NCBI GenBank assembly: GCA_902792435.1
Contig: CADAZN010000011.1
Location: 1 to 58,816 of the forward strand
DNA: 58,816 nt
Direction of reading: 5' to 3'
Origin: an uncultured Bacteroidales bacterium
GTDB taxonomy: Bacteria; Bacteroidota; Bacteroidia; Bacteroidales; Muribaculaceae
This document shows positions 16,369-24,569 of the stretch, one piece after another. Positions within the stretch are counted from its first letter, which is position 1; every line of letters starts with the position of its first letter. Below the pieces are notes generated by a model that had not been told where the DNA came from, did not search any database, and saw only the letters and a list, made by a program, of their open reading frames with translations. The translations under genes and the position numbers were made by a program.

Positions 16369-17814
16369 ATGGTTGTTAATTCTATCATCTTTTGGCTATT
16401 TTTTGCTGTAGTAAGTATACCATATTTTGTCTTCTTTAGGAAGTCATGCAGAGGGCAAAATCTATGGTTATTGCTCGCCAGTTATTTCTTTTATGGCTGG
16501 GCCGACTGGAAGATGATACCACTTCTAATCATTATTACCATTGTTTTTTACTGGCTTGGATTACAAATAGAAAAAAATAATGTAAGCAATCCAAAGAGAG
16601 CATCTCACCTAACAACGTTAGGAGTTGTGCTGGGGGTAGGCGTGCTATTTTATTTCAAGTATTTAGGCTTCTTTGTGCAAGAATTTGCTCATCTATTTGA
16701 ATCCTTTGGTTTAAAGACAAATCTAAGTACCTTCAGCATCATTATGCCAATAGGTATTAGCTTTTTCACATTTAAATTGATAAGCTACGTAATAGAAACC
16801 CACCGCCAAAACATCCAGCCAACCAAAGATTTTGTCCTATTTTCCACATTCATAGCTTTTTTCCCCACAATACTTTCTGGCCCTATTGATAGACCAGGCG
16901 AATTTATCCCTCAATTAAGTCAATCAAGGACGTTTAACTATGATAACGTTGCCGAAGGAGCTCGAAGAATCATTTGGGGCTTATTTCTTAAAGTATGTAT
17001 AGCTGATAGACTTTTCGGCTATACCAGTGCTATATTGGACAACTATACGCACCATAATGCCACCTCAATTTTAATTGCATCTCTTTTATATTCAATTGAA
17101 ATGTATACCGACTTCTCTGGCTATTCAGAAATGGCGATAGGAGTTTCACAGATACTAGGACTTAAGGTAAGGGAAAATTTCCTTCGACCTTTCCTTTCTC
17201 AGAATAATAGTGAATATTGGAGAAGATGGCATATGTCTTTGACAACATGGATTACAGATTACATCTACATGCCTCTCAATGTACGTTTTAGGGATTATGG
17301 ACAATATGGAATGTATTTAGCCATCTTTATCAATCTTGTCGTTATTGGAGCGTGGCATGGAGCCAATTGGACATTTGTCTTATTTGGAGCATATCACGGT
17401 CTAATTCTTGTTATAATAGCTGCCACCGAAAAAAGAAGAAGAAAATTTGAGAAAAAATATTCTCTTAAAAAGAAGGCTTATTATAAATATCCACGCATGC
17501 TGCTTACATTTTTCCTAGTAACACTTGGATTGATTATTTTCAGGGCAAACAATCTTTCTGAATGCTTTGATATTATACATCGGCTAACTTATGATTATAG
17601 CTTCCCATTTACTAATAAAACAACTTTCGTTTTTGGATTGCCATTTATTCTGCTTTTAATATTTAAAGAGTTTAAAGACGAGAACAAGTATAACATTCAT
17701 TTTCTTCACTCAAAAAAGTTGTCGGTAAGGCTGATCTCAATTTTCTTATTATTAATTTGTGTGTTCCTTTGTGGCAATCTTGATGGAGGACAGTTTATAT
17801 ATTTCCAATTCTAA
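16369..17814 (+). CDS. MBOAT family O-acyltransferase, AlgI/DltB-like
   Basis: The product has 481 residues with about eleven membrane segments. The MBOAT core signatures are present: SGPIDRPGEF (about 165-175), YTDFSGYSEMAIG (about 246-258), EYWRRWHMSLTTWI (about 284-297) and the proposed catalytic His330 in GAWHGANW. AlgI and DltB relatives pass an acyl group from a cytoplasmic carrier across the membrane to an exported acceptor. With the ACP gene 8 bases upstream and an SGNH partner gene 1 base downstream, the acyl donor is most likely the carrier loaded by the FkbH protein. The acceptor glycan is unknown; no glycosyltransferases lie nearby. Confidence 0.92.
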   Translation: MVVNSIIFWLFFAVVSIPYFVFFRKSCRGQNLWLLLASYFFYGWADWKMIPLLIIITIVFYWLGLQIEKNNVSNPKRASHLTTLGVVLGVGVLFYFKYLGFFVQEFAHLFESFGLKTNLSTFSIIMPIGISFFTFKLISYVIETHRQNIQPTKDFVLFSTFIAFFPTILSGPIDRPGEFIPQLSQSRTFNYDNVAEGARRIIWGLFLKVCIADRLFGYTSAILDNYTHHNATSILIASLLYSIEMYTDFSGYSEMAIGVSQILGLKVRENFLRPFLSQNNSEYWRRWHMSLTTWITDYIYMPLNVRFRDYGQYGMYLAIFINLVVIGAWHGANWTFVLFGAYHGLILVIIAATEKRRRKFEKKYSLKKKAYYKYPRMLLTFFLVTLGLIIFRANNLSECFDIIHRLTYDYSFPFTNKTTFVFGLPFILLLIFKEFKDENKYNIHFLHSKKLSVRLISIFLLLICVFLCGNLDGGQFIYFQF

Positions 17815-17815
17815 T

Positions 17816-18742
17816 ATGAAGAAAAGTTCCACTAAAATATTAATATGTTTCATAACAATTCTATTGTGTCTGTATTGTTTTGATTGTATTTTGGGATATG
17901 TTATGAGATACATCTCTCAAAGAAATTTAGAGAAGGAACATTGTGGACTCAATTATTGCCTTAATGCTGCAACAGCTGATATTATAATTTTAGGCAGTTC
18001 TTCAGCAAGAGCTAATTATATTCCTCAATTAATTGGTGATAGCATAAACTCACATTTGGGAACAAAATATTCCGTATATAACACAGGCAACACCTATCAA
18101 GACTTTCCTTATTTTTATTGTGAGATGAAGAGTCTTATGGATAGAAAAATTCCCAAAATTGTAATACTTGATCTTCAACCATGGACATTATCAGGCCCAA
18201 CAAATATGTCGGCTTTGAAGTTTATGCGCCCATATTATAATACAAATTCTCATGTAAAAGAAGTTTTAGATGACAATGAAACATTTCTTCATAGAGTATT
18301 AATGAACTTTGAGATGTATAAATATAATGAAGAATTCTTTGATTTATTGTCTTCATACTTATATCCTACAACAAAATATCCAATGGGATTTTGGGCATTA
18401 GATGGAGAAGAAAAAGACTATGAAATAATACCCGAGAATGATAACCGTGAGGTAAACCCTCTTTCAAAGCAAGAATTTGAAAAAACGATTCAAATTGCAC
18501 ATAATAATAATGTTAAATTATTTGTTAGCATCTCACCTTATTTAAGATATATCGACCGAAACAGCCCTGCCTACAAGGAAATTGTAAACATGTGTAAAAA
18601 ATATAACATTCCCTTTTTTGATTACTCTAATGACTTAGAATTGGTTAAAGGAGAATTGTTTCATGACACTATGCATCTAAATAAAAAGGGTGCCACCATT
18701 TTAACAAAAAAAGTAAGTTCTGAACTTTTGAAATCCTTATAA
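17816..18742 (+). CDS. membrane-anchored SGNH/AlgX-DltD-like partner of the MBOAT
   Basis: The product has 308 residues, counted from the ATG one base after the MBOAT stop; a longer frame starting at 17759 lies inside the MBOAT gene and is less likely. One N-terminal membrane anchor (about 7-28) is followed by an extracytoplasmic SGNH domain: block I is LGSSSARANY (Ser61-63) and the terminal Asp-x-x-His is FHDTMH (Asp284, His287). This pairing with an MBOAT is the pattern of DltB/DltD and AlgI/AlgJ-AlgX, where the SGNH protein finishes acyl transfer to the polymer. The gene is very AT-rich: one line counted by hand, 17821-17880, has 14 G/C in 60. Confidence 0.82.
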   Translation: MKKSSTKILICFITILLCLYCFDCILGYVMRYISQRNLEKEHCGLNYCLNAATADIIILGSSSARANYIPQLIGDSINSHLGTKYSVYNTGNTYQDFPYFYCEMKSLMDRKIPKIVILDLQPWTLSGPTNMSALKFMRPYYNTNSHVKEVLDDNETFLHRVLMNFEMYKYNEEFFDLLSSYLYPTTKYPMGFWALDGEEKDYEIIPENDNREVNPLSKQEFEKTIQIAHNNNVKLFVSISPYLRYIDRNSPAYKEIVNMCKKYNIPFFDYSNDLELVKGELFHDTMHLNKKGATILTKKVSSELLKSL

Positions 18743-18765
18743 TAGAAAAAGTCGACTAATACATT

Positions 18766-18813
18766 TTAAACAGAATCCCGCGCGGCTTTGGTTAGTCGCG
18801 CGGGATTATTTTG
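18766..18813. terminator. bidirectional terminator, second copy of the 48-base repeat
   Basis: It is identical to 13874-13921. It ends the plus-strand cassette (last stop at 18742) and faces the minus-strand gene ending at 18840. The stem is the 11-base-pair AATCCCGCGCG hairpin. Confidence 0.9.
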
Positions 18814-18839
18814 TAATTGAATTCTAGCGAAATTGGAGA

Positions 18840-19274
18840 TTATTCTTGTCCGGTGCCGTGGCACTTGGGGCATTTCATCTTGCCTGAGCCTTTGACTATA
18901 TTATTGTCACTTTCAACCCAGTAACCATGGCCTCCACATTTCTTACATCCTACTTGATAGTCATCGGGCATCGAAGACACCCAATACTTACCCTTTCCGC
19001 CACACTTCGAGCACCTTACCTCGCCACTGCCACCACACTTTGAGCACGTGGTGGGTTCACTTGCAGGTTCTTCGGCTACTTGTTCGGCAGCAGCTTCTGC
19101 TACTGTCGAGTCTGAGACTTGTTCAGCAGTAGGCACACTATCGACAACTGCATCCATTTCAGTAGAAGTGTCGGCCGAAGTCGATGATGTTGATGTACCT
19201 TCACTCGATGAGCCGCCACACGACACGAGAGTCATGGCGGCTGTTGCTAGAAATAATAAAAATAATTTTTTCAT
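18840..19274 (-). CDS. lipoprotein with four DnaJ-type CxxCxGxG zinc motifs
   Basis: The product has 144 residues. The lipobox TLVSC gives lipidated Cys19. A Ser/Thr/Glu/Ala-rich linker (about 20-80) leads to CSKCGGSG, CSKCGGKG, CKKCGGHG and CPKCHGTG, the complete four-motif set of a DnaJ zinc-finger domain, at about 82-143. There is no J domain. In DnaJ two pairs of these motifs bind two zinc ions and contact substrate. Here the domain is displayed on a lipoprotein outside the cytoplasm. It is related to the soluble protein at 2069-2416. A -7 element TATTTTTG lies at 19322-19315. The role is unknown. Confidence 0.8.
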   Translation of the reverse strand: MKKLFLLFLATAAMTLVSCGGSSSEGTSTSSTSADTSTEMDAVVDSVPTAEQVSDSTVAEAAAEQVAEEPASEPTTCSKCGGSGEVRCSKCGGKGKYWVSSMPDDYQVGCKKCGGHGYWVESDNNIVKGSGKMKCPKCHGTGQE

Positions 19275-19314
19275 AATTTTTTGTTTTAACGTTAATGGTT
19301 ATTATTTCAAACTG

Positions 19315-19322
19315 CAAAAATA
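19315..19322 (-). promoter_or_regulatory. -7 element of the zinc-motif lipoprotein gene
   Basis: The minus strand reads TATTTTTG, fitting TAnnTTTG; no clear -33 element is seen. The predicted leader is about 35 bases. Confidence 0.45.
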
Positions 19323-19352
19323 GAATAAAAAATTGAAATGTTGCTGTTCTAG

Positions 19353-21782
19353 CTAGAACCCCAAGTCGGCGAAGTATTTCTTTTCTTCTTCGGGGGTAAT
19401 GTTCAATGTTGACCTCAACTCATTTAGCATAGTCTTATTTCTTGTAGTTAAATTGGTGCGGAAGTCTTGAACATTTTTCTCCCATTTTTCATATGTCAAT
19501 TTGGGCCAGCGCTCGCAGTTGCGCTTCATCTCTGGTTTAATGGTGTTAATGAGTTTGTCGAATACCGCAGTAGTGTTCTCTACAGTAAACGTCTTGTGCA
19601 TGTGCAGCGAAAGTCTCTCGAGGAACAACGTGCGGAAGTCCTTGTTCTTTATAACAGCATTAATGAGTTTGTTGCAGGTGTTACGTTTCTCTCCTGCTCC
19701 ACCCATGAAGAGATAATTGGCAGGAGTGGTTTTCTTAAACCACGACCAATCAAGGTCGAAGAAGACCACATGCCACTTGCGGTCGCCTGCAGGGTCGGGA
19801 GAATAGACATACTTCACATTGCAAACGTCGGTATTGTTGCAATATATTTCTCCCAGCCTCTGGTCGGCAAGACTCATCAGGTCATATCGCTGATTTATCC
19901 ATTGATAGTTAGCAGGATCGTCAAGATTGTGACTAGCAATAAACGAGAGAATTTCAGGACTGTCGGAGCCGACGCGGACTATTGCCGAATCGTTAGAAAC
20001 TTTAAGATGCCTTGCAACAAAATGCTCATCAATTTTCTCACGAATGTAATAAAGCCCAAAGTATCCTCCGTTGATATACAGCGCCACAGGCCTATAGTCT
20101 TGAACCAGCATCGATGGACTGTTAGCCTTCATCAAACTGGTGAAGAACTCATCACGTGCCATCACGCCATTGTCGTCTTGCGAGCCGGAGCGGAGCACAA
20201 ACTTCTTGAACTTCTCACTCTTGCCCAAGTCGAATAGGTCGTAGAAAATGTGAGAAGGACCATCGGTGTTTTTAAACCTGATTTTAAAGCACTTCTTGTC
20301 GCGAAATCTAGAATAGCCACCAAAGATGGCAAGCTGGCAATCTTCAGAGAAGCCCTCTTTGCCATCAAAGAACTCCACGTGAGCCATTTTCCACCATTTC
20401 TTCCAGTAGTTTGCTCCGTAGTGTGGCATCTCTGCCTGAGCGTCGGGACCATCCACATATATACCTTTGTGGTAGTCATAGAGGTCGGTAGAGTCGACAG
20501 TAATATTCATCACCGAAATAGTGTGCTGCTCGTCGAAGATATATGTACCTGTCGCCACATGACTTGGCAGCGTGGTTGAATCGCCCTCAGCATATGCCCG
20601 CACAGTGGTTGTCTTAGTAATCTTTATCGTGTCTTTATATACTGGCGATGATGGCGAAGGTTTAGTTCCGTCGAGAGTGTAGTGAACAGTAGCCCCATGT
20701 GTGTTAAACGCTATGCTCATCTCATTCTTTCCCGAATACACACCCGGTTTCACTGCAAAGAGTGGTTTCTGGGCGACATAACGCAAGGGGTGTGAAGTGT
20801 TATCGGCACTGCGTGAAGGCTCGGTGAAGAAAAACATGCCATCACGGCCCTCGCAACGGCCCACTGAGACGCCTATTGGGGCAAGTTTAGGCGCAATGCC
20901 ATCGACAAACTTGCCATTTTGAGTTAGCATCACTTCCTTTCCACCACCTATCTTGAACATTGGGTCATTACTATCAATCACATAAAGTTGACCTGGTTGC
21001 AACTGAACTTCAGGTAGTTGCCACTTATTCATCTCTTTCGATGAAGTGGTAAGACAATAATCTTTCAAATCGACTGGACTACTCGACACATTCTTGATTT
21101 CGACCCAGGACTTGGCATCCTCGCCTTCAGGCTTTGAGAGCAACTCCCACAACCTAAGCGGACCTTGGCGCTGCTTATCGACAGCAGTGTTGTAAAGTTC
21201 AACTCCCTCTCGAGTATTGTCAAAACCTGGAGTTTGCTCATAAGAGACCTCATAGGTTGAATCGGCTACCAGTCTATAGCATTGGTCATCTTCAAGATGC
21301 GGATACTTAACCTCATTAACCACCTCATCTTCAGCCATCAGTTTCACGGTAGCGCCATCGGAAGGCAGTTTGAAATTGGCATGCAATTCTTGAGCTGAGT
21401 CAGATACTGCCTCCTTAGAGGCAAAAACAAGCACACACTCACCTGGTTTCACCTCAATATCGGGAAATTGCCACTGTTTCTTTTTTGACTTATTATTCTT
21501 TTTACCTGCCTTATCAGTAACTATGAGCGAAAGTTTTCCTAGGTTAGCAGCCCCGCTGGATGTGTTTTTTATCTCTATCCAGTCATAGAGATTTCCATTC
21601 TGAGCGCACAACCCAGTGTGATTAGATGCCATAATCTCGCTGATGACAAAAGCGTTCTCACTCTTACCTCCCACCTTATCGCAAGAGACAAGCGAAGCTC
21701 CAAAAAACAGCAAAGTCGCCATACAAAGCATGACAGCGAATTTGCACAAACCATTTAACCAGTTGTTGAGATTGTTACCCAT
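19353..21782 (-). CDS. CotH kinase-like lipoprotein with lamin-tail domains
   Basis: The product has 809 residues from the ATG at 21782 (two residues upstream is only GTG). The lipobox LVSC gives Cys34. Two lamin-tail (LTD) domains follow (about 45-160, FVISEIMASNHTG; about 200-300, SWVEIKNVSSSPVDL), then a chitobiase C-terminal-like domain (about 350-425, VHYTLDGTKPSPSS) and a CotH-type kinase domain (about 430-790). In the latter, YFGLYYIREKID, NNTDVCNVKY and VVFFDLDWSWF keep the charged residues that bind ATP and metal in CotH. CotH of Bacillus is a protein kinase of the spore coat. The gene follows an exported phosphatase gene by 26 bases on the same strand. Confidence 0.82.
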   Translation of the reverse strand: MGNNLNNWLNGLCKFAVMLCMATLLFFGASLVSCDKVGGKSENAFVISEIMASNHTGLCAQNGNLYDWIEIKNTSSGAANLGKLSLIVTDKAGKKNNKSKKKQWQFPDIEVKPGECVLVFASKEAVSDSAQELHANFKLPSDGATVKLMAEDEVVNEVKYPHLEDDQCYRLVADSTYEVSYEQTPGFDNTREGVELYNTAVDKQRQGPLRLWELLSKPEGEDAKSWVEIKNVSSSPVDLKDYCLTTSSKEMNKWQLPEVQLQPGQLYVIDSNDPMFKIGGGKEVMLTQNGKFVDGIAPKLAPIGVSVGRCEGRDGMFFFTEPSRSADNTSHPLRYVAQKPLFAVKPGVYSGKNEMSIAFNTHGATVHYTLDGTKPSPSSPVYKDTIKITKTTTVRAYAEGDSTTLPSHVATGTYIFDEQHTISVMNITVDSTDLYDYHKGIYVDGPDAQAEMPHYGANYWKKWWKMAHVEFFDGKEGFSEDCQLAIFGGYSRFRDKKCFKIRFKNTDGPSHIFYDLFDLGKSEKFKKFVLRSGSQDDNGVMARDEFFTSLMKANSPSMLVQDYRPVALYINGGYFGLYYIREKIDEHFVARHLKVSNDSAIVRVGSDSPEILSFIASHNLDDPANYQWINQRYDLMSLADQRLGEIYCNNTDVCNVKYVYSPDPAGDRKWHVVFFDLDWSWFKKTTPANYLFMGGAGEKRNTCNKLINAVIKNKDFRTLFLERLSLHMHKTFTVENTTAVFDKLINTIKPEMKRNCERWPKLTYEKWEKNVQDFRTNLTTRNKTMLNELRSTLNITPEEEKKYFADLGF

Positions 21783-21808
21783 AATCACATGTGTCGCTAT
21801 AGATAGAA

Positions 21809-22957
21809 TTAATAGTAGTAATCGTAGTCGTAATCACTTGACGGCGCCTTGTAGTTCTCTTCCTTGAATCGTGGAATGTCGAGCATGACACCAATCACGT
21901 AGTCAAGTTCCTGACGTTTCATGCCAAGACTCAACCAGTAATTATAGAAGCACTTGGCAAGGTTGTCGGAAGGCCCAAAAGTGCGGATATAATCAAACAT
22001 ATCCTTGAGCGGCTTTCTGACCCTCTTGTTCTTTCTTGGGAACATGAAAGTAGAAAGTTCATAATCACGGCAGATATCCAACTCACTTACACCCAGTAAG
22101 CCTTCGATCAAAAAACAGAGAGTGCCGCAACGATCGCAACCAATTGCGCAGTGCCAGTCAACATTTCTGCCTTCCTGCAGTTGAGCGATAATCCATTTGA
22201 GATCCTTAGGATAAACATCTTTTCGATTCTTAAGAGCGCTCAGATAACCTCCATGAGCAATGCGCAGATACCTCACATTGTCGCCCATTGGCGATTTGGT
22301 CTTTTTAGATTCCTTGCGCAAGTCGAGTTCAGCAGTCACACCAAGGTTTTCGACAAAGTCATGTCGACCAATAGCAGTGATATTATCGAGATTTCCACTT
22401 CTAAACATCTTGCCATAGATAATGGGCTTGCCATACTGAGTGGGCCATCCACCCAGATCACGCACATTGCTGCAGCCTCGCACTTGAATCATCCTCACCT
22501 GACCAGTGGTTTTAAACACACCACTAGTTCTCTCATTGCAAGTGGAATCTTTAAGGAATTCCTCAACTTTGTAATAGTAGGTCTTGTTAGGCAACAAATT
22601 ACAAATCACATAGGAAGTAGCCGAGGTCTTGTCGGGGTTAAAAGTGTAAGGATTGTCATAGTACTCATTGTCGGCTACAGTAATGCGTATCTCGTCGATA
22701 TTCTCGGCATCGGTTGTTGGTGTCCAAAACACCTCTTTGCCCTGAGGCCTATAGAGTTTTGTGCCATATTTGTCGGTATTGTTATACTGCACTATAACAC
22801 TGACCGAATAGTCAGAATCGTTGGCATAAGTTCGCTTGGCATCGGCCATATAGGCTTGAACCGCTCTATTTTCAATATTGACTGTTTCGATGTCGTCATG
22901 CGCCAACATCTGAACTGCGAAAAACAGCGAAAAAAGTAAAAATAATTTCCTTGTCAT
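21809..22957 (-). CDS. exported Cx5R tyrosine/dual-specificity phosphatase
   Basis: The product has 382 residues; the start is the ATG at 22957, since the in-frame codon at 22990 is TTG. A signal peptide covers 1-19 (AVQMLA). A fibronectin-III-like domain (about 35-155, NKTYYYKVEE) precedes the phosphatase domain (about 165-350), whose signature loop is HCAIGCDRCGT: Cys and Arg of Cx5R are both present. GCSNVRDLGGWPT is the start motif of the Tyr_phosphatase3 group. It ends in a run of Asp/Tyr (DYDYDYYY). Known members remove phosphate from tyrosine or lipids. As the upstream partner of a CotH-like kinase gene it may act on the same exported targets. Confidence 0.85.
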   Translation of the reverse strand: MTRKLFLLFSLFFAVQMLAHDDIETVNIENRAVQAYMADAKRTYANDSDYSVSVIVQYNNTDKYGTKLYRPQGKEVFWTPTTDAENIDEIRITVADNEYYDNPYTFNPDKTSATSYVICNLLPNKTYYYKVEEFLKDSTCNERTSGVFKTTGQVRMIQVRGCSNVRDLGGWPTQYGKPIIYGKMFRSGNLDNITAIGRHDFVENLGVTAELDLRKESKKTKSPMGDNVRYLRIAHGGYLSALKNRKDVYPKDLKWIIAQLQEGRNVDWHCAIGCDRCGTLCFLIEGLLGVSELDICRDYELSTFMFPRKNKRVRKPLKDMFDYIRTFGPSDNLAKCFYNYWLSLGMKRQELDYVIGVMLDIPRFKEENYKAPSSDYDYDYYY

Positions 22958-23141
22958 TTTCTCAATAATATTATGTATACTCGTTTCCAATTAAGCGCAC
23001 AAAGTTAGCAAATGATTCTCAATTAATTCTTTTATTTTAAGAAATAAAAGTCTAAATTGTATAAAATTATTGATAACGTAACATTACTCACGGGATTAAC
23101 AGATAACATTACAGCACTAAAAACAATAATTCTAAAGAATT

Positions 23142-23258
23142 GTGATAAACAAATCGCATTACCTTCTTGTGGTGATATTGACGCTGGCAGCAGTGGCATT
23201 GGCGAATGGCATTGACGATGAGATTTCCACTAGCACCATATTGATTATTTCTCAATAA
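23142..23258 (+). CDS. possible 38-codon leader-like peptide or gene remnant
   Basis: From a GTG at 23142 the frame reads INKSHYLLVVILTLAAVALA and then NGIDDEISTS before TAA at 23256. That is a textbook signal peptide (basic start, hydrophobic core, ALA at the end) followed by a few hydrophilic residues. There is no convincing promoter. It could be a small exported peptide, or the 5' remnant of a lost exported-protein gene. The GTG start and short length make this uncertain. Confidence 0.3.
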   Translation: MINKSHYLLVVILTLAAVALANGIDDEISTSTILIISQ

Positions 23259-23337
23259 TTACCCTTTGTATTCAATCCTAAACTGCAGAAAATTCACAAA
23301 AGCTATAATTAATTTAGAATTTCTCAAAACAATTTAT

Positions 23338-23345
23338 TATCTTTG
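23338..23345 (+). promoter_or_regulatory. -7 element immediately before recX
   Basis: TATCTTTG ends six bases before the recX ATG at 23351. In Bacteroidetes transcription starts about 7 bases after this element, so the recX message would have almost no leader. No TTTG is present at -33. Confidence 0.5.
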
Positions 23346-23350
23346 CCAAA

Positions 23351-23836
23351 ATGGCACGCAAACCTATAACTCCTGAGAATGCTTACTTGAGGCTTACCAC
23401 ACTGTGCGCACGGTGTGAGCAGGCCGAGGGTGACCTGCGCAAGAAGTTGCGTGACTGGATGGTGAGCCCCGCCGATGCCGATGTAATTATCGAGAGGCTT
23501 AAACAAGAGCGGTATCTCGACAACCAGCGCTATGCCAGAGCCTATTGCCGCGACAAACTGCGCTTCAATGGCTGGGGCCGCATCAAGATTTCCTACATGC
23601 TCAAGGGCAAAGGAATAGAGCAGGAGTTTATCGATGCCGCCCTTGATGAGATTGACGAGGAGCAATATCTAGCAATTCTTGACGAGGCACTCGTCGCAAA
23701 AGCTAAGACTCTGAGTAGCAAGAGCAAGGAGCAGATGCAGGCTTCACTGCTGCGCTTTGCAGCCTCACGCGGCTTTGAAGGAAACGTTATCTATCGGGCT
23801 GTGTCACAAGTAATATCACACTGCGATGAAGATTAA
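23351..23836 (+). CDS. recX: regulatory protein RecX
   Basis: The product has 161 residues, all helical, with the RecX pattern of three-helix repeats: AYLRLTTLCARCEQAEGDLRKKL split by a turn, then VIIERLKQERYLDNQRYARAYCRDKLRFNGWG and ISYMLKGKGIEQEFIDAAL, each in pieces. RecX binds RecA filaments and limits recombination. The N-terminal motif ALxxLxxR appears in its Bacteroidetes form (YLRLTTLCARCEQ). recA is not in the window. Its last 11 bases overlap the comF start, so the two genes are translationally coupled. Confidence 0.9.
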   Translation: MARKPITPENAYLRLTTLCARCEQAEGDLRKKLRDWMVSPADADVIIERLKQERYLDNQRYARAYCRDKLRFNGWGRIKISYMLKGKGIEQEFIDAALDEIDEEQYLAILDEALVAKAKTLSSKSKEQMQASLLRFAASRGFEGNVIYRAVSQVISHCDED

Positions 23837-24533
23837 GGACCTTCTTTCCAGCGCTGCCAGCGTGCTCATGCCTCGCCTGTGCTCGGTGTGCAGCAAGCCT
23901 CTTGATAGCGACGAGAAATATATATGTCGCAAGTGCATGATGGACATGCCGCGCACCCACTATGAGGACATAGAGTTCAACGCCATGGAACAACTGATGG
24001 CTGGCAAGGTGCCAGTGGAGAGATGCGCCAGCTATTTCTTTTATCACAAAAACGACCCCTATGCCTCGATTCTCCACGATATCAAGTACCGCAACATGCC
24101 CACAATGGGCCGTTGGCTCACTGAGCGTGCGTCGCGAGAAATGCTGTCGAGCCATTTCTTTGACGGCATCGACGCCATAGTGCCCGTGCCACTACATTAC
24201 ACCAAGCTCGCCAGTCGCGGATATAACCAGAGCGAGTATCTGGCTCAAGGCATATCAAAGACCACTGGTGTACCAGTTGTAAAAGCCCTAAAGGCTGTGC
24301 GCGAACACTCCACTCAAACCCACAAAGACGCAGCCGAACGATTGCTCAACATCGAGGGCACCTTTGCCCTGAGCAAGCGCCATTGTAAAGACCTTGCTGG
24401 CAAGCATCTGCTAATTGTTGACGATGTGGTCACAACGGGCTCCACCCTGCTTGCCTGTGCTCAAGCACTCAAAGACGGTGTTCACAATGTAAAAATTTCA
24501 TTGTTCACTCTGGCAGCCGCCCAGCTTGAATAG
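23826..24533 (+). CDS. comF: ComF family phosphoribosyltransferase-like protein
   Basis: The product has 235 residues. The N-terminal zinc ribbon CSVCSKPL with CRKC (about 18-38) and the PRPP-binding loop LLIVDDVVTTGSTL (about 196-209) define ComF. In competent bacteria ComF helps DNA uptake behind the ComEC channel; in Bacteroidetes the role is inferred only. It overlaps recX by 11 bases. No other competence gene is in view. It is followed by a degenerate repeat tract rather than an obvious terminator. Confidence 0.9.
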   Translation: MKIKDLLSSAASVLMPRLCSVCSKPLDSDEKYICRKCMMDMPRTHYEDIEFNAMEQLMAGKVPVERCASYFFYHKNDPYASILHDIKYRNMPTMGRWLTERASREMLSSHFFDGIDAIVPVPLHYTKLASRGYNQSEYLAQGISKTTGVPVVKALKAVREHSTQTHKDAAERLLNIEGTFALSKRHCKDLAGKHLLIVDDVVTTGSTLLACAQALKDGVHNVKISLFTLAAAQLE

Positions 24534-24569
24534 TGCTGCAGCACAATAATTCAACAAATTTGGAGTTAA

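Larger units (their letters stand above)
22958..23350. other. 393-base AT-rich gap between divergent genes
   Basis: The gap separates the minus-strand phosphatase gene from plus-strand recX. It holds a short plus-strand frame with a signal-peptide-like translation (23142-23258, listed separately) and the recX -7 element at 23338-23345. I see no RNA gene or repeat in the rest. Confidence 0.5.

Noticed and set aside
17759-17815. earlier start of the SGNH gene inside the MBOAT gene
   Set aside because: The residues before MKKSSTK are not signal-like, and a start one base after the MBOAT stop is typical coupling.
22958-22990. longer phosphatase N-terminus
   Set aside because: The codon at 22990 is TTG and the extra residues would precede and spoil the signal peptide.
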